Positions 17,931-27,352 of a stretch of 64,000 nt of DNA are shown here, piece by piece. This DNA is from CADEEN01 sp963816315 (lineage in GTDB: Bacteria; Pseudomonadota; Gammaproteobacteria; Burkholderiales; Burkholderiaceae_C): the NCBI GenBank assembly GCA_963816315.1, contig CAWFJZ010000026.1:62001-126000 (forward strand). Direction: 5' to 3'. The translations under genes were made by a program, and so were the position numbers. The notes under the pieces were generated by a model. The model ran no database searches. It saw only the letters and a program-made list of their open reading frames with translations, and was not told the origin of the DNA. Numbering within the stretch: the first letter of the stretch is position 1; every line of letters starts with the position of its first letter.

Positions 17931-18917
17931 TCAATGGCTGAGCGGGCTCGAACTCTCGTGGTTCGCGCCGCGCTTTTCTTGGAGATCGGCGACAACCTGT
18001 CGGCCGCGGCCATGCGGCAGCGCAAAGTCCACGCCGCGGTACGGCGGCACCACGCCCGAAGGGTTGAAACGCCGCATGCTGGTGAAGTACGACTCGCGCG
18101 TCAGCGCCATGTCCTGAGTGGCGGCGATGCCGGGCCACTGGCACAGCTCACGCGTGTAGCCGAGCAGGGCCGGGAAGTCGGCCAGGCTGTGCGCGTCGCA
18201 GCGCGCCAGCGTCCGATAGACCCATTCGAAGCGCAGCAGCGACGGCAGCAGCAGCCAGTCGGCTTCGTTCGGCGCTTCGCCGACGAGAAAGCGGTGCGTT
18301 GCCAGGTGCTCGTCGAGGGCGCGCAGTGCGGCAAAGAAGCGCGTCGATGCGGCGTCGTGCTCGGCCGGCGTGGTGGCAAAGAGCACGGCGTAGATGCCGC
18401 GGTTGACGTCGCGCTGCAGGCGCTCATTCCAGTCGTCGATGCGCGCGCGCAGCGGCAGCGGATAGAGATCGAGCGCGGCGTTGTCGGCCACGGCATCGAA
18501 CTCGCTGCCGAGCATGCGAAACAGTTCGGCCGACTCGTTGTTGACGATCGTTTCGCGCTGCTTGTCCCACAACACCGGCACCGTCGGCCGGCCGGTGAAG
18601 CGCGCGTCGGCCATCGCATACAGCTCGCGCAGGAAGCGCAGGCCGTACAGCGGATCGGGCGCTTGCGCCGAGAACGCCCAGCCTTCTTCCTCGACCATGT
18701 GGTGGTGGACGAACGAGACGCTGATCGCGCGCTGCAGGCCCTTCAACTCGCGCACGATCAGCACGCGCTGCGCCCACGGGCAGCCGAGCATCGCGTAGAG
18801 GTGGTAACGGCCGGCCTCGGGTGGATGGTGCGCGCCGGCCTGGCGCGAGATGCGCTGGCGAAACGTCGTCACCCGGTGGATGTCGTAGGCGCTGTCTTTC
18901 GTGAACGGGGCGGTCAT
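17931..18917 (-). CDS. Glutathionyl-hydroquinone reductase (Xi-class glutathione transferase)
   Basis: A 328-residue Xi-class glutathione transferase homologous to YqjG/PcpF. The N-terminal thioredoxin-like domain has the motif YAMLGCPWAQRVLI, with the catalytic Cys near residue 47; WDKQRETIVNNES binds glutathione, and the all-helical domain includes NRGIYAVLFA. These enzymes use glutathione to reduce glutathionyl-hydroquinones. The ATG at 18915-18917 starts the typical short N-terminal extension. An HxlR regulator is divergent from it, and redox-active quinones or aldehydes are the usual signals for such pairs. Confidence 0.9.
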   Translation of the reverse strand: MTAPFTKDSAYDIHRVTTFRQRISRQAGAHHPPEAGRYHLYAMLGCPWAQRVLIVRELKGLQRAISVSFVHHHMVEEEGWAFSAQAPDPLYGLRFLRELYAMADARFTGRPTVPVLWDKQRETIVNNESAELFRMLGSEFDAVADNAALDLYPLPLRARIDDWNERLQRDVNRGIYAVLFATTPAEHDAASTRFFAALRALDEHLATHRFLVGEAPNEADWLLLPSLLRFEWVYRTLARCDAHSLADFPALLGYTRELCQWPGIAATQDMALTRESYFTSMRRFNPSGVVPPYRGVDFALPHGRGRQVVADLQEKRGANHESSSPLSH

Positions 18918-19030
18918 GGTGGGAGGGCCGTTGTGAACAGGGCAGCGACTGTCGCGGCTCGCTGCCGCACGCACAACGCGGCACAAGAAAGTGCCCGCGT
19001 CGCAAATCTTCAAGACCCGTTCGCTCTGGC

Positions 19031-19438
19031 ATGCCCACACTGCGCGCCATGCTCCGACCTCACGACCCGCAGCGCTGCCCGGCCGACCAGGCGCTCGAGC
19101 TGATCGGCGGCAAATGGAAGCCGATGCTGTTGTGGCGCTTGTCGCGCGGCCCGCTGCGCCATTCGCAACTGCGGCGTGAGCTGCCGGGCGTGTCGCAGCG
19201 CATGCTGACGCTGCACCTGCGCGAGATGGAGCGCGACGGCTTGATCACGCGCAGCGTCCTGGCCGACCTGCCGCCGCATGTCGAGTACGCGCTGACGCCG
19301 GCGGCGCGGCGCCTGCTGCCGCTGCTCGAAGCCTTCGGCGCCTGGTGGCTCGATGCGCATGCGCAACTCAGCGCCGCGCCGACGCAGGTGGCTGCGGATG
19401 CGGCGACGAACGTGCGCGTGTTTCGCATCCAGCGGTGA
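19031..19438 (+). CDS. HxlR family transcriptional regulator
   Basis: A 135-residue winged-helix regulator. The HxlR signature is clear: a conserved Cys in QRCPADQALELIGGKWKPMLLW, then LRHSQLRRELPGVSQRMLTLHLREMERDGLI, and YALTPAARRLLPLLEAF. The single Cys in the N-terminal loop is the residue that senses reactive electrophiles in several family members. ATG 19031 or 19049 could be used; neither has a strong ribosome site. It is transcribed away from the glutathionyl-hydroquinone reductase across about 110 bases, so it most likely controls that gene. Confidence 0.85.
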   Translation: MPTLRAMLRPHDPQRCPADQALELIGGKWKPMLLWRLSRGPLRHSQLRRELPGVSQRMLTLHLREMERDGLITRSVLADLPPHVEYALTPAARRLLPLLEAFGAWWLDAHAQLSAAPTQVAADAATNVRVFRIQR

Positions 19439-19791
19439 TCGCCGCGTCGCCTCGTCGCAATCGTGCAAGACGCCGGCACGACGGGCGAAGACGATGCGTC
19501 GATGAAAACACCACCCCCATCGCCGTCGGCCGCGCTGCACGACATCCTCTGACTCGCGTGCTCACCGCCTTGGCGTTCGCCGCAACCTGGCTGCGCACGC
19601 GCTGGCCCCACAGCGTCAGACCGCCATGCTGAAGCCTTCGAGGGCGACCCCCTAGAACGAACCGCGCCCGGCGGGGCCGTCGCCCTCGCTTCGGCGCGCC
19701 GCGTCGGCGGCAGCCGGCGTGGCCGGGACCACTGTCCCATTCGCGCTGCACGCAGTGCACGCGATGCTTCGTTCAGGGATGGGCAGGGGTC
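19439..19791. other. Intergenic region without a convincing gene
   Basis: This 353-base stretch between two same-strand regulators contains no reading frame with recognisable features. It probably carries the promoter of the AraC-type gene. I see no clear operator or repeat. Confidence 0.5.
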
Positions 19792-20688
19792 ATGCGAGAA
19801 CTCCAGGCCATGAATGAATCGATTCAGAGCGCCACGCCGCTCGAAGCCGTGCGCACGGTCCAGCTGCCGGTCAGCGGCGACCTGCGCCACCATGTCCGCG
19901 CGTTGGTCGGCATCGAGGCCAGCATCGTCGGCTCGCTGCCGTTGTCGATCGCGCCGCACGATGCCGTCGTGCTGGCCGTGCAGTTCAGGCGCAACGGCCA
20001 GGAGCTCGACATCAAGAGCGGGCTGGGGTCGAACACGCGCTTCACCGGCATCCGCCAGTGGACCGGCCGCTTTGCCGACACCACCGACAGTTGCCTGGCG
20101 CTGTTCGCGCTGCTGACGCCGCTCGGCGCGGTGCAGTTGTTGAACAGCCGCCGCCTCGATGCCAGCCCGCGCATCCGCGCGCCGCTCGAGCACATGCTCG
20201 ACCTCGGCATGACGCGGCAGCTCGAGTCGCAAGTGGTGATGGCCGGTGACCTGCCGGCCAAGCTCGCCGCGTTCGGCGCCTGGTTGGAGCAGCGCGGCCA
20301 CCAACGCGGCCTGCAGAACCGCGACGCGCTGCGCGCCGCGCGCGCTGCGATGCACCTGTGCGCCGAGCCGACGGCGGCGATGGACCGCGTGGCCGACGAG
20401 CAGCATGTCTCGCGGCGCCAGATCGAGCGCGACTTCTCGCGCTGGCTCGGCGTCTCGCCGCGCCACCTGTCGCAGGTGGCGCGCGTGCAGGGCGTGGCGC
20501 GGCGCGCGCACGCGGGTGCGTCGCTGGCCGATGCGGCGGCCGAGATGGGCTTTGCCGACCAATCGCACATGAACCGCGTCGTGCGCCAGCTCACGGGCGT
20601 GACGCCGCGCGAGTTCGTGCGCGCGCCGGCGTCGCCGATCGCGGCGGCGTTCCACGCTGCCACCGGCGGCGGCAAGGTTTATTTGTAG
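19792..20688 (+). CDS. AraC family transcriptional regulator
   Basis: A 298-residue regulator. The last 100 residues form the double helix-turn-helix of the AraC family (MDRVADEQHVSRRQIERDF, then LADAAAEMGFADQSHMNRV, with GVTPREF closing the second motif). The first 180 residues form an effector-binding region rich in short strands that I do not assign further. The ATG at 19792 and one at 19810 are both possible. The gene overlaps the 3' end of a gene on the opposite strand. What it controls is not evident; the oxidase-like and monooxygenase-like genes converge on it. Confidence 0.85.
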   Translation: MRELQAMNESIQSATPLEAVRTVQLPVSGDLRHHVRALVGIEASIVGSLPLSIAPHDAVVLAVQFRRNGQELDIKSGLGSNTRFTGIRQWTGRFADTTDSCLALFALLTPLGAVQLLNSRRLDASPRIRAPLEHMLDLGMTRQLESQVVMAGDLPAKLAAFGAWLEQRGHQRGLQNRDALRAARAAMHLCAEPTAAMDRVADEQHVSRRQIERDFSRWLGVSPRHLSQVARVQGVARRAHAGASLADAAAEMGFADQSHMNRVVRQLTGVTPREFVRAPASPIAAAFHAATGGGKVYL

Positions 20689-21063
20689 GACGCCGCTGCG
20701 CAAGCGCGTGAAGACGTTGGCCGCGAACAGCAGCACGGCCAGCGCGACCATCGTCGCGCCGGTGGCGATGAAGGGCACCGGCTTGGCGCCGGCGGCGACG
20801 CCCCAGGCGAACGAGCCCATGAAGACAACAAGCCCGATGGTGTGCAGCCAGTAGTGCGCGTGCGCCAGCCAGCCCTGCTGCAAGTGCGGGTGCAGGCGGT
20901 AGATCAGGCCGATCAAGGCGAGCGCCACCCAGCCGAGCAGGTTGAGGTGCGCATGCACGTGCACGAAGCGGAAGTCCTGCGTCGCGCCCATGGCGGTGCC
21001 GAGCGCGACGCCGACGACGAAGAAGGCGACGGCGGTGTGGATCAAGCGGGTGGCCAAGGCCAT
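20679..21063 (-). CDS. Cytochrome oxidase subunit I-like small membrane protein (C-terminus uncertain)
   Basis: Four hydrophobic segments with many His residues: FVHVHAHLNLLGWVALALIG, then HAHYWLHTIGLVVF and a final ATMVALAVLLFAANVF. This is the compact module seen in proteins annotated as heme-copper oxidase subunit I-like. In its own frame no stop occurs until deep inside the AraC gene; a one-base shift near 20700 would give a short tail ending at a TAA at 20679-20681. That shift is my inference. The start abuts the stop of the monooxygenase-like gene, so the two are coupled. Confidence 0.6.
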
Positions 21064-21342
21064 TCAGGCCTCCACCGTGACGAGGCTGTGCAACTCGACC
21101 ACCTTGCGCTTGGGCCGCACGCCCGGCGGCAGGTTCGGCGCGACGAAGCGGGCAAAGAACTGGTCGGCCTGCGCCTTGGTCTGCCAGATTTCCTGCACCA
21201 GCCATTCGCCGCTCGGCGCGCGGTGGGCGCTGTGCATGACAAAGCCTTCGGCCTGCTTCAACGGCGCGGCCAGCGCCGACAGCATGCCGTCATAGAGTTG
21301 TTCGGTCTGGTTCTCGACCTGTGCGGTGACGAGGACGGGCAT
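21064..21342 (-). CDS. Antibiotic biosynthesis monooxygenase-like (quinol monooxygenase) domain protein
   Basis: A 92-residue dimeric alpha/beta-barrel protein: LVTAQVENQTEQLYDGML opens the domain, GFVMHSAHRAPSGEWLVQEIW forms the central strands, and QADQFFARFV the helix. Single-domain proteins of this kind include quinol monooxygenases and heme-degrading enzymes, and no active-site residues settle which. Its stop codon is followed immediately by the start of the oxidase-like gene. Confidence 0.7.
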   Translation of the reverse strand: MPVLVTAQVENQTEQLYDGMLSALAAPLKQAEGFVMHSAHRAPSGEWLVQEIWQTKAQADQFFARFVAPNLPPGVRPKRKVVELHSLVTVEA

Positions 21343-21461
21343 CTTGCGGACTCCTGAAACATGGGAGCGCGATGGTCGGCGTGTCGGCGCGCTGCGTCTT
21401 GTACGAACGCGACGTGCCGCGCGCAGCGCGTAGAGTGCTCGCCACAGGAGAACCGTTCGAG

Positions 21462-22852
21462 ATGAAAGATGTTCTGCAACGCCAGCGCGAGGCCTATCAC
21501 GCGCACCCCGTGCCGACGCTGGCCGAACGCCAGGCCGATCTGCGCACGTTGGAGCGCTTCGTGCGCGAGCAGCGCGACGCGATCTGCGACGCCATCAGCG
21601 CCGACTACGGCCACCGCTCGCGCCACGAGACGCTGCTCGCGGAAGTGGTGCCGGTGCTCGACGACCTGAAGAGCACGCGCAAGCACCTCGCCGAGTGGAT
21701 GAAGCCGCAGCGGCGCTCGATCGACCGCCTGGTCTTCGGCCTGGCGAGCAACCGCGTCGTGCCGCAGCCGCTGGGCGTGGTCGGCGTCATCGTGCCGTGG
21801 AACTTTCCGCTCAACCTGAGCTTCATCCCGCTGGCCGCGATCTTCGCCGCCGGCAACCGCGCGATGGTCAAGATGAGCGAGAACTCGCGCCACCTCGCGC
21901 GCCTGTTGATCGATCGCATGCCGGCTTACTTTCCGCCCGAGAAGCTGCAGTTCTTCGACGAGACCGGCGGCGTCGGCGTCGAATTCTCGAAGCTGCCGTT
22001 CGACCACCTGCTGTTCACCGGCTCGGGCACCACCGGCCGCGCGGTGATGGCCGCGGCGGCGCAGAACCTGTGCCCGGTGACCTTGGAGCTCGGCGGCAAG
22101 GCGCCGGCCGTGGTCTGCGACGACTTCCCGCTCGCCACCGCTGCCGAGCGCATCCTCTTCGTCAAGTGCCTGAACGCCGGGCAGATCTGCACGACGGTGG
22201 ACCATGTCTTCGTGCCGCGGGCGCAGGTCGATGCATTCGCCAAGCTCGCGGCGCAGATCGTGCCGCAACGCTATCCGCGTCTGGATTCACCCGACTACAC
22301 GTCGATCGTCGATCAGCGTTCGTTCGACCGCCTGGTCGGCGCGATGGACGATGCGCGCTCGCGTGGCGCGACGCTGATCAACTTGATCGATGGCGGCCCG
22401 GCGCACGACCGCACGAGCCGCAAGATCGCGCCGCACCTCGTGTTGAACGCGCCGTGGGACAGCGAGCTGATGACGCGCGAAATCTTCGGCCCGATCCTGC
22501 CGGTGGTGGCCTACGACAATTGGACGACGTCATCGCGCGCATCAACAGCGGCCCGCGGCCGCTGGCGCTGTACCCGTTCAGCCATGACCACGCGCGCCTC
22601 GAGCGCCTGCTGACGCACGTGATGTCGGGCGGCGTGTCGATCAACGACGCGCTGTTCCACGTCGGCCAGCACGACCTGCCGTTCGGCGGCATCGGCGACT
22701 CCGGCATGGGCCACTACCACGGCCGCGAAGGGTTCGAGACCTTCTCCAAGCTGCGGCCGATCTTTCATCAGTCGCGGCTGTCGAGCGTCAGCCTGCTCGC
22801 GCCGCCGTATGGGCGGTTGGCTGAACGGATGTTGGCGTTTTTGATGCGCTGA
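21462..22852 (+). CDS. calB: Coniferyl aldehyde dehydrogenase (frameshifted)
   Basis: A class 3-like aldehyde dehydrogenase of about 464 residues. PWNFPLNLSFIPL, FTGSGTTGRAV, the catalytic Glu in LELGGKAPA and the catalytic Cys in NAGQICTT are all present. After YDN near 22518 one base is missing; the next frame continues LDDVIARINSGPRPLALY through GMGHYHGREGFETFS to the stop. The total is 3n+2, as for a single deletion. The ATG at 21462 has AGGAG upstream. The sequence matches coniferyl aldehyde dehydrogenases, which oxidise coniferyl aldehyde to ferulate; the close relative acting on other bulky aldehydes cannot be excluded. Confidence 0.85.
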
Positions 22853-23368
22853 TGGGAGGGGCGGGCGATGGCGTCCGTCGGCGGTGTGCGGACGGCCGCC
22901 AAGGGATCAATTGGGTCTGCCCATATAACGATCGCTTCTACTGCCTGGGAACGAGTCGATTCAGCGCGCCGAGCGTCCGCGATGTGAGGGCAGTGAACAC
23001 TCGGGCGGGGAGTCGCGTGCGTCGCTGAACGGCCATCAAGGAACCGTCATCGCCGCCGGTCGAGCGCTCCCTTCAGACTGGCTGCTGCCGGTCAGCTTCA
23101 GCGGATGAACGACAGCTATTGTTGAAACGGCCGTTCGTCGTCTCACGCGACAGTCGTCACCTGCACTGGGGAGCGGCCGTTCATTGACAGCGTGTCGATC
23201 ACACCGGCTTTCCACGGTGCGGAGTGCGGGCCAGCGGCAAGCTTCCACTGGCCGCGAACAGGGACTCCAGACTCTGGGTTACCCGGCATCGTGAGTAGAT
23301 GACATGACCCTCCTGCTCGGCATGGACCACTTCCCACCCGATGGTCGCATCTCTAGGATGGCCCCGAC
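22853..23368. other. Intergenic region with degenerate short repeats
   Basis: No gene is convincing in these 516 bases. The nonamer cggccgttc occurs at 23128-23136 and again at 23174-23182, with related tgaacg-type pieces at about 23025 and 23105. This looks like the degenerate intergenic repeats common in proteobacteria. The promoter of the kinase gene, if any survives, would lie near the right end. Confidence 0.45.
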
Positions 23369-26246
23369 ATGACCCACCTTGATTCTCTACGGGCGGACTG
23401 GGGCGAGATCGATGCGCTGCTCGATGAGGCGCTTGCGCTGAGCCATGCCGACCGGGCTCGCTGGCTCGAGGCGCTTGACGGCCCGGGCGCGCTGGTTGAA
23501 GACCACTCTGCGCCAACTGCTGGCGACGCACGCACGCAGGCGAATCCAGCGGCTTCCTCGGCCACCCTGCCGCGGCTGGCCGACGCCGTGATGCAGGCCG
23601 TCGCACCTGCCGATGAGCCAGCGCCCGGCCTGCTAGTTGGCCCGTATCGGCTGGTGTCGGAGCTCGGCCGTCGGCGGCATGGGTGCGGTCTGGATGGCCG
23701 ACCGGGCCGACGGCCAGCTAAGCGCCGCGTGGCGTTGAAGCTGCCGCGCCTCTCGTGGGGCTCGGCAGCTGGCCGAGCGGCTGGCGCGCGAGCGCAACAT
23801 CCTGCGCCGCTCTCGAGCACACGAATATCGCGCGTCTGTACGACGCCGGCGTCGATGCGTTGGGCCGTCCGTACTTCGCGATGGAGTGGGTCGAGGGCCG
23901 ACCGCTCGACGCATATTGCCGCGAGCGTAGGGTTGCCGGTGCGCGAACGCATCGGGTTGCTGCTGCAGGTCTGCAAGGCGGTTGCGCACGCGCACAGCCG
24001 GCTCGTGATTCACCGCGACCTGAAGCCCGGCAACATCCTCGTCACTGCCGACGGCCAAGTGCGGCTGCTCGACTTCGGGATCGCCAAGTTGATGGAAGGC
24101 GATCAGGTGCAAGAAACCGGCCTGACGCAGCGCGCCGGCCGCGCGCTCACGCTGGACTACGCCAGCCCGGAGCAGATCGCCGGCGCGCCGCTCGGCACCG
24201 CGAGCGACGTGTACAGCCTGGGGGTCGTTGCCTATGAGCTGCTCTCCAGCCAGCGCCCCTACCGCCTGAAACGCGGCAGCGCCGCCGAGCTGGAAGAGTC
24301 GATCACCGGCATCGACCTGCCGCGCGCCAGCGACTCCGCGGCAGAGCCGGCGCTGAAGAAGCGGCTGCGCGGCGACCTCGACGCGATCCTGAACAAGGCA
24401 TTGAAGAAGTCGCCGGCCGATCGGTATCCGACGATGACAGCGCTGGCCGACGATTTTGAGCGCCACCTGCAGGGCTTTCCGGTGCTGGCGCGCCCGGAGA
24501 GCCGCGCCTATCGGGCGCGCCGATTCTTGCGCCGCCATCGCGTGCCAGTGGCCGCCGGCTTCGCGGTGGTGTCGGCAATGGGCATAGGGCTCGGCGTGGC
24601 GCTGTGGCAGTCGCAGCAGGCGCAGCTGCAGGCGCGACGCGCCGAAGCCGAACTGGTGGCGTCGGGAGACATCAGCCGATTCATGCAGGGCGTGTTCGCT
24701 CGCACCGCCGCCGATCCGGGCTTTACGGCGGCAGAGGGCCGCCGGGTCCTGACCGATGCGGTGCGCAAGGAGATCGCGCTCGCCGCGCCGCAGTTGCAGG
24801 ACAAGCCCAAGACCCTGGGCGAGCTGTACGCCAACACCGGCGATCTGCTGGCGCGTCTGGAGGAGGCCCGCGATGCGCTGGACTTCAGGCTCAAGTCGAT
24901 CACGCAGTTCGAACGCGCCGGCAACACCCCGATGTCAATCGCCGCGGCTCAGCTCGAGGTCGCAAGGTCGCACTACCGGTTGGACCAGCACTCGCAGGCG
25001 CAAGGAGAGCTGCAGTCCGCGCTTGCACGGCTAGCAGGCGATGACAGCGTTTCCGCGCGCTTAATGCGCGCCGGCCTATGGCGCCAGGCAGCGCGCAGCC
25101 ACGAAAGCGTCGGCCGGTTGCGCGACGCGATCGCCGCGGCTCAGACCGCACGGCAGCTGCTGGAACCTGACCTGACGCTGCGGCCCTCCACCTACGCCGA
25201 CATCAGAAGTGACCTGCTCCTTTACCAGCACCTGGTCGGCGATGACGTTGCGCCACTGGAGCAGGTCAAAGAACTTTCGCGCGCTGCACGACCGCAGCAC
25301 TTCGCTAGCCGAGGACGCGGCCGTGGGACTGGAGATGGGCCACGGCTACGTGCTCCTCCAGTTGCGGCACTACGAGGAAGCGCTGCAACCGCTGCGCAAG
25401 GCAAGGCAGTTGCAACTCAAGCAGTTCGGAGCCGAAACACTCAACGCGAGCGTTTACCGGCTCCACGAGACGCGTGCACTGTTCGGCCTCGGCGACTTTC
25501 TCCGGGCGAAGACGGTGCTCGATGGCGCAAACGTTGATCTCGAAAGCGCTCCGGCGATCTAAGCCGAGTCGGCCTTCGAAGTGGCATTGGCGACGCAGGC
25601 GGACCTGTGCCTCGCCCAGGGGGACCTAGAGCGCGCACGAGCCGCCGTGGCCGCCCTGGCGCGAACGGCCGGGCCTGACGTCCTACAGCCTGGCGCTGGC
25701 GAAGATGGCATCGGCGAGAATTGCGTCGGCCAAGGGCGGCACGATGCAGCGCTCGTCTAGTTCTCCGCAGCGCGGGCGCTGGAGGAACAACACCGCGCGG
25801 GACATCAGCGCACGCTGAAGAGTGACGCCTAGTCGAAGCCGAGATCGAACTCGCTTCCGGGCGCTCCGAAACGGTCGATGCGCTGCTGGAGCAATGGCAG
25901 GCGCCCGAGGAATCGGCGACCGACTGGACGCGCTGGCGCGCCGCCGATCTCCGTGCGCTCGCAGCCTTGCAGCAGGGCGTTTTCGACGTCGCGTTCGGCG
26001 TGGCTTGCCTGTCTATTGGCACGTGTGCAAGGGACGCAGCAAATGCGGCGCAGCCCGCAAGACGAAGCGCAGGCGCGCATCGCCTACGGGCAGGCCCTGG
26101 CCATCCGCGGCGACACGGCAGCCGCGCGCGCCGAGCGCGACCGTGCAGCGGAACTGCTCGCAGGGGCTCACGAAGGCTCGCCGCTGCGCAAGGCGCTGCG
26201 CGCCGTCACCATCGAGTCCAGCGGCATCGGCGCGGCGCGCCGCTAA
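23369..26246 (+). pseudogene. Serine/threonine protein kinase with TPR-like C-terminal region, degraded
   Basis: A bacterial PknB-like kinase in ruins. Frame changes fall near 23672, 23715, 23765, 23805, 23940 and 25265, a stop lies at 25560-25562, and at least one more shift follows. Across frames one can read GPYRLVSELG, GGMGAVWMADRADG, RRVALKLPR, HTNIARLYDAGVDALGRPYF, the intact catalytic loop HRDLKPGNIL, LLDFGIAKL and DYASPEQIAG, then a membrane segment (GFAVVSAMGIGLGVALW) and a helical repeat region ending with ARAERDRAAELLAG. Such kinases usually follow an ECF sigma gene, which is absent here. The number of breaks makes simple sequencing error unlikely. Confidence 0.8.
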
Positions 26247-27197
26247 GCCCGCAAATGGCACCGTCTTGAAACCGGACGTCGAGCCCGACAGGTTGCTCGC
26301 GCGTGGATGTCCGAAATATGCCGAGACCGTGAGTTCACGGGTGCGGCCATCACTGAAAGCACCCGCTGCAAAGTGAACGCTCGTCAGCGAAGGTCGAACG
26401 CGTGCTATGGGTCGGACCCGAGATTCAACGATCACTTCGCGGACGCGCTCTCGCAATCGGCCTCGGCAACCCGCTGGTGCGCATAAGTCGCCAGCGGTCG
26501 CTGATGGCCCTGGCGATCGCGCGGATCGATGCGCTGAAGGCTGTGAACACCCGGTATAGAGGTTGCGGTTTCGTACGCGTCCGGACAACCCATCTTGACG
26601 CCACCGTGCAGTTGCGCTGGATGAGCGCTTCATTGCGGGCCCCGCAATGTTGTGGGGCGTTGCAGTGTCACTCGCGGTGGTCGCGGCGTTCTCCGACGTG
26701 CCAACGCATCCGGCCCTCGCGCAAGGCAGTGCCACGCAGGAGCTGTGCGAGACCGCGCGCGACGACTTCGCCGTTATGCCGGAGCAGACAGCCTACTGGC
26801 AGGTCCATCTGTTCAAAGCTCAGGTCGCAGTCGGCAGCGTGCGAACGGGCGTGGTGGGCAAAACGGCTCATGCTGACTTCTCCTGAGGCCCCCGGTGAGG
26901 TCCTCATCAGCAAGTACGCAACTCAGGCGTCCAACCGGACACGGTCGGCGCATGGCGGACGCACCGACAGTCAGGCTCATGCTTCTGTCCGCCTCCTTCC
27001 TTCAGATCGCAGCGCTACGTCAACCCCAACGGAAGGCGCAATCCGCGACACGCGCAGACGCCCTCCCACGCCACGGTGATGTCCGGATCAGGCACTCCGG
27101 CCCGTATTGATAAGCAGGCCTGGCAGTTTGCCGAGCTGCCGTCATCAACGTGCCTTTGATTGAGTAAGACTCACCAAATCTGGTCCAGGAGATCAAC
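26247..27197. other. Region without a confident gene between the kinase pseudogene and the toxin-like gene
   Basis: About 950 bases with open frames on both strands but no recognisable domain. The only frame with a sensible start is the 79-codon one at 26647. The rest may be remnants of decayed genes. Confidence 0.4.
26647..26886 (+). CDS. Possible small exported protein, unknown
   Basis: A 79-codon frame with a signal-like N-terminus (LWGVAVSLAVVAAF) and a plausible cleavage point after HPALA. No clear ribosome site precedes the ATG, the residue after the signal stretch is not of any family I know, and the region looks decayed. It is recorded because the signal peptide is the only gene-like property here. 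Confidence 0.25.
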   Translation: MLWGVAVSLAVVAAFSDVPTHPALAQGSATQELCETARDDFAVMPEQTAYWQVHLFKAQVAVGSVRTGVVGKTAHADFS

Positions 27198-27350
27198 ATG
27201 ATCGTGACGAAACCATCGCCGTCTTTCTTCAATATTCGAGCGTGGTCGTTGATACCCCGTGTGCTTGATGTTGACCAGCTTGTTCGATGCCCAATAGGAG
27301 TTCGCGGTGACCGCGCGCGGACGGTCATCTCGACCAAGTGTTGGAGGTAA
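27198..27350 (+). CDS. Small open frame leading into the tachylectin-domain gene
   Basis: Fifty codons starting at an ATG with AGGAG seven bases upstream. The stop TAA (27348-27350) overlaps the ribosome site of the next gene (GGAGG at 27343-27347), which would couple the two. The peptide has no recognised motif and no signal peptide. It may be a genuine small protein, a leader peptide, or the true N-terminus of the downstream protein separated from it by a frameshift. Confidence 0.35.
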   Translation: MIVTKPSPSFFNIRAWSLIPRVLDVDQLVRCPIGVRGDRARTVISTKCWR

Positions 27351-27352
27351 TT

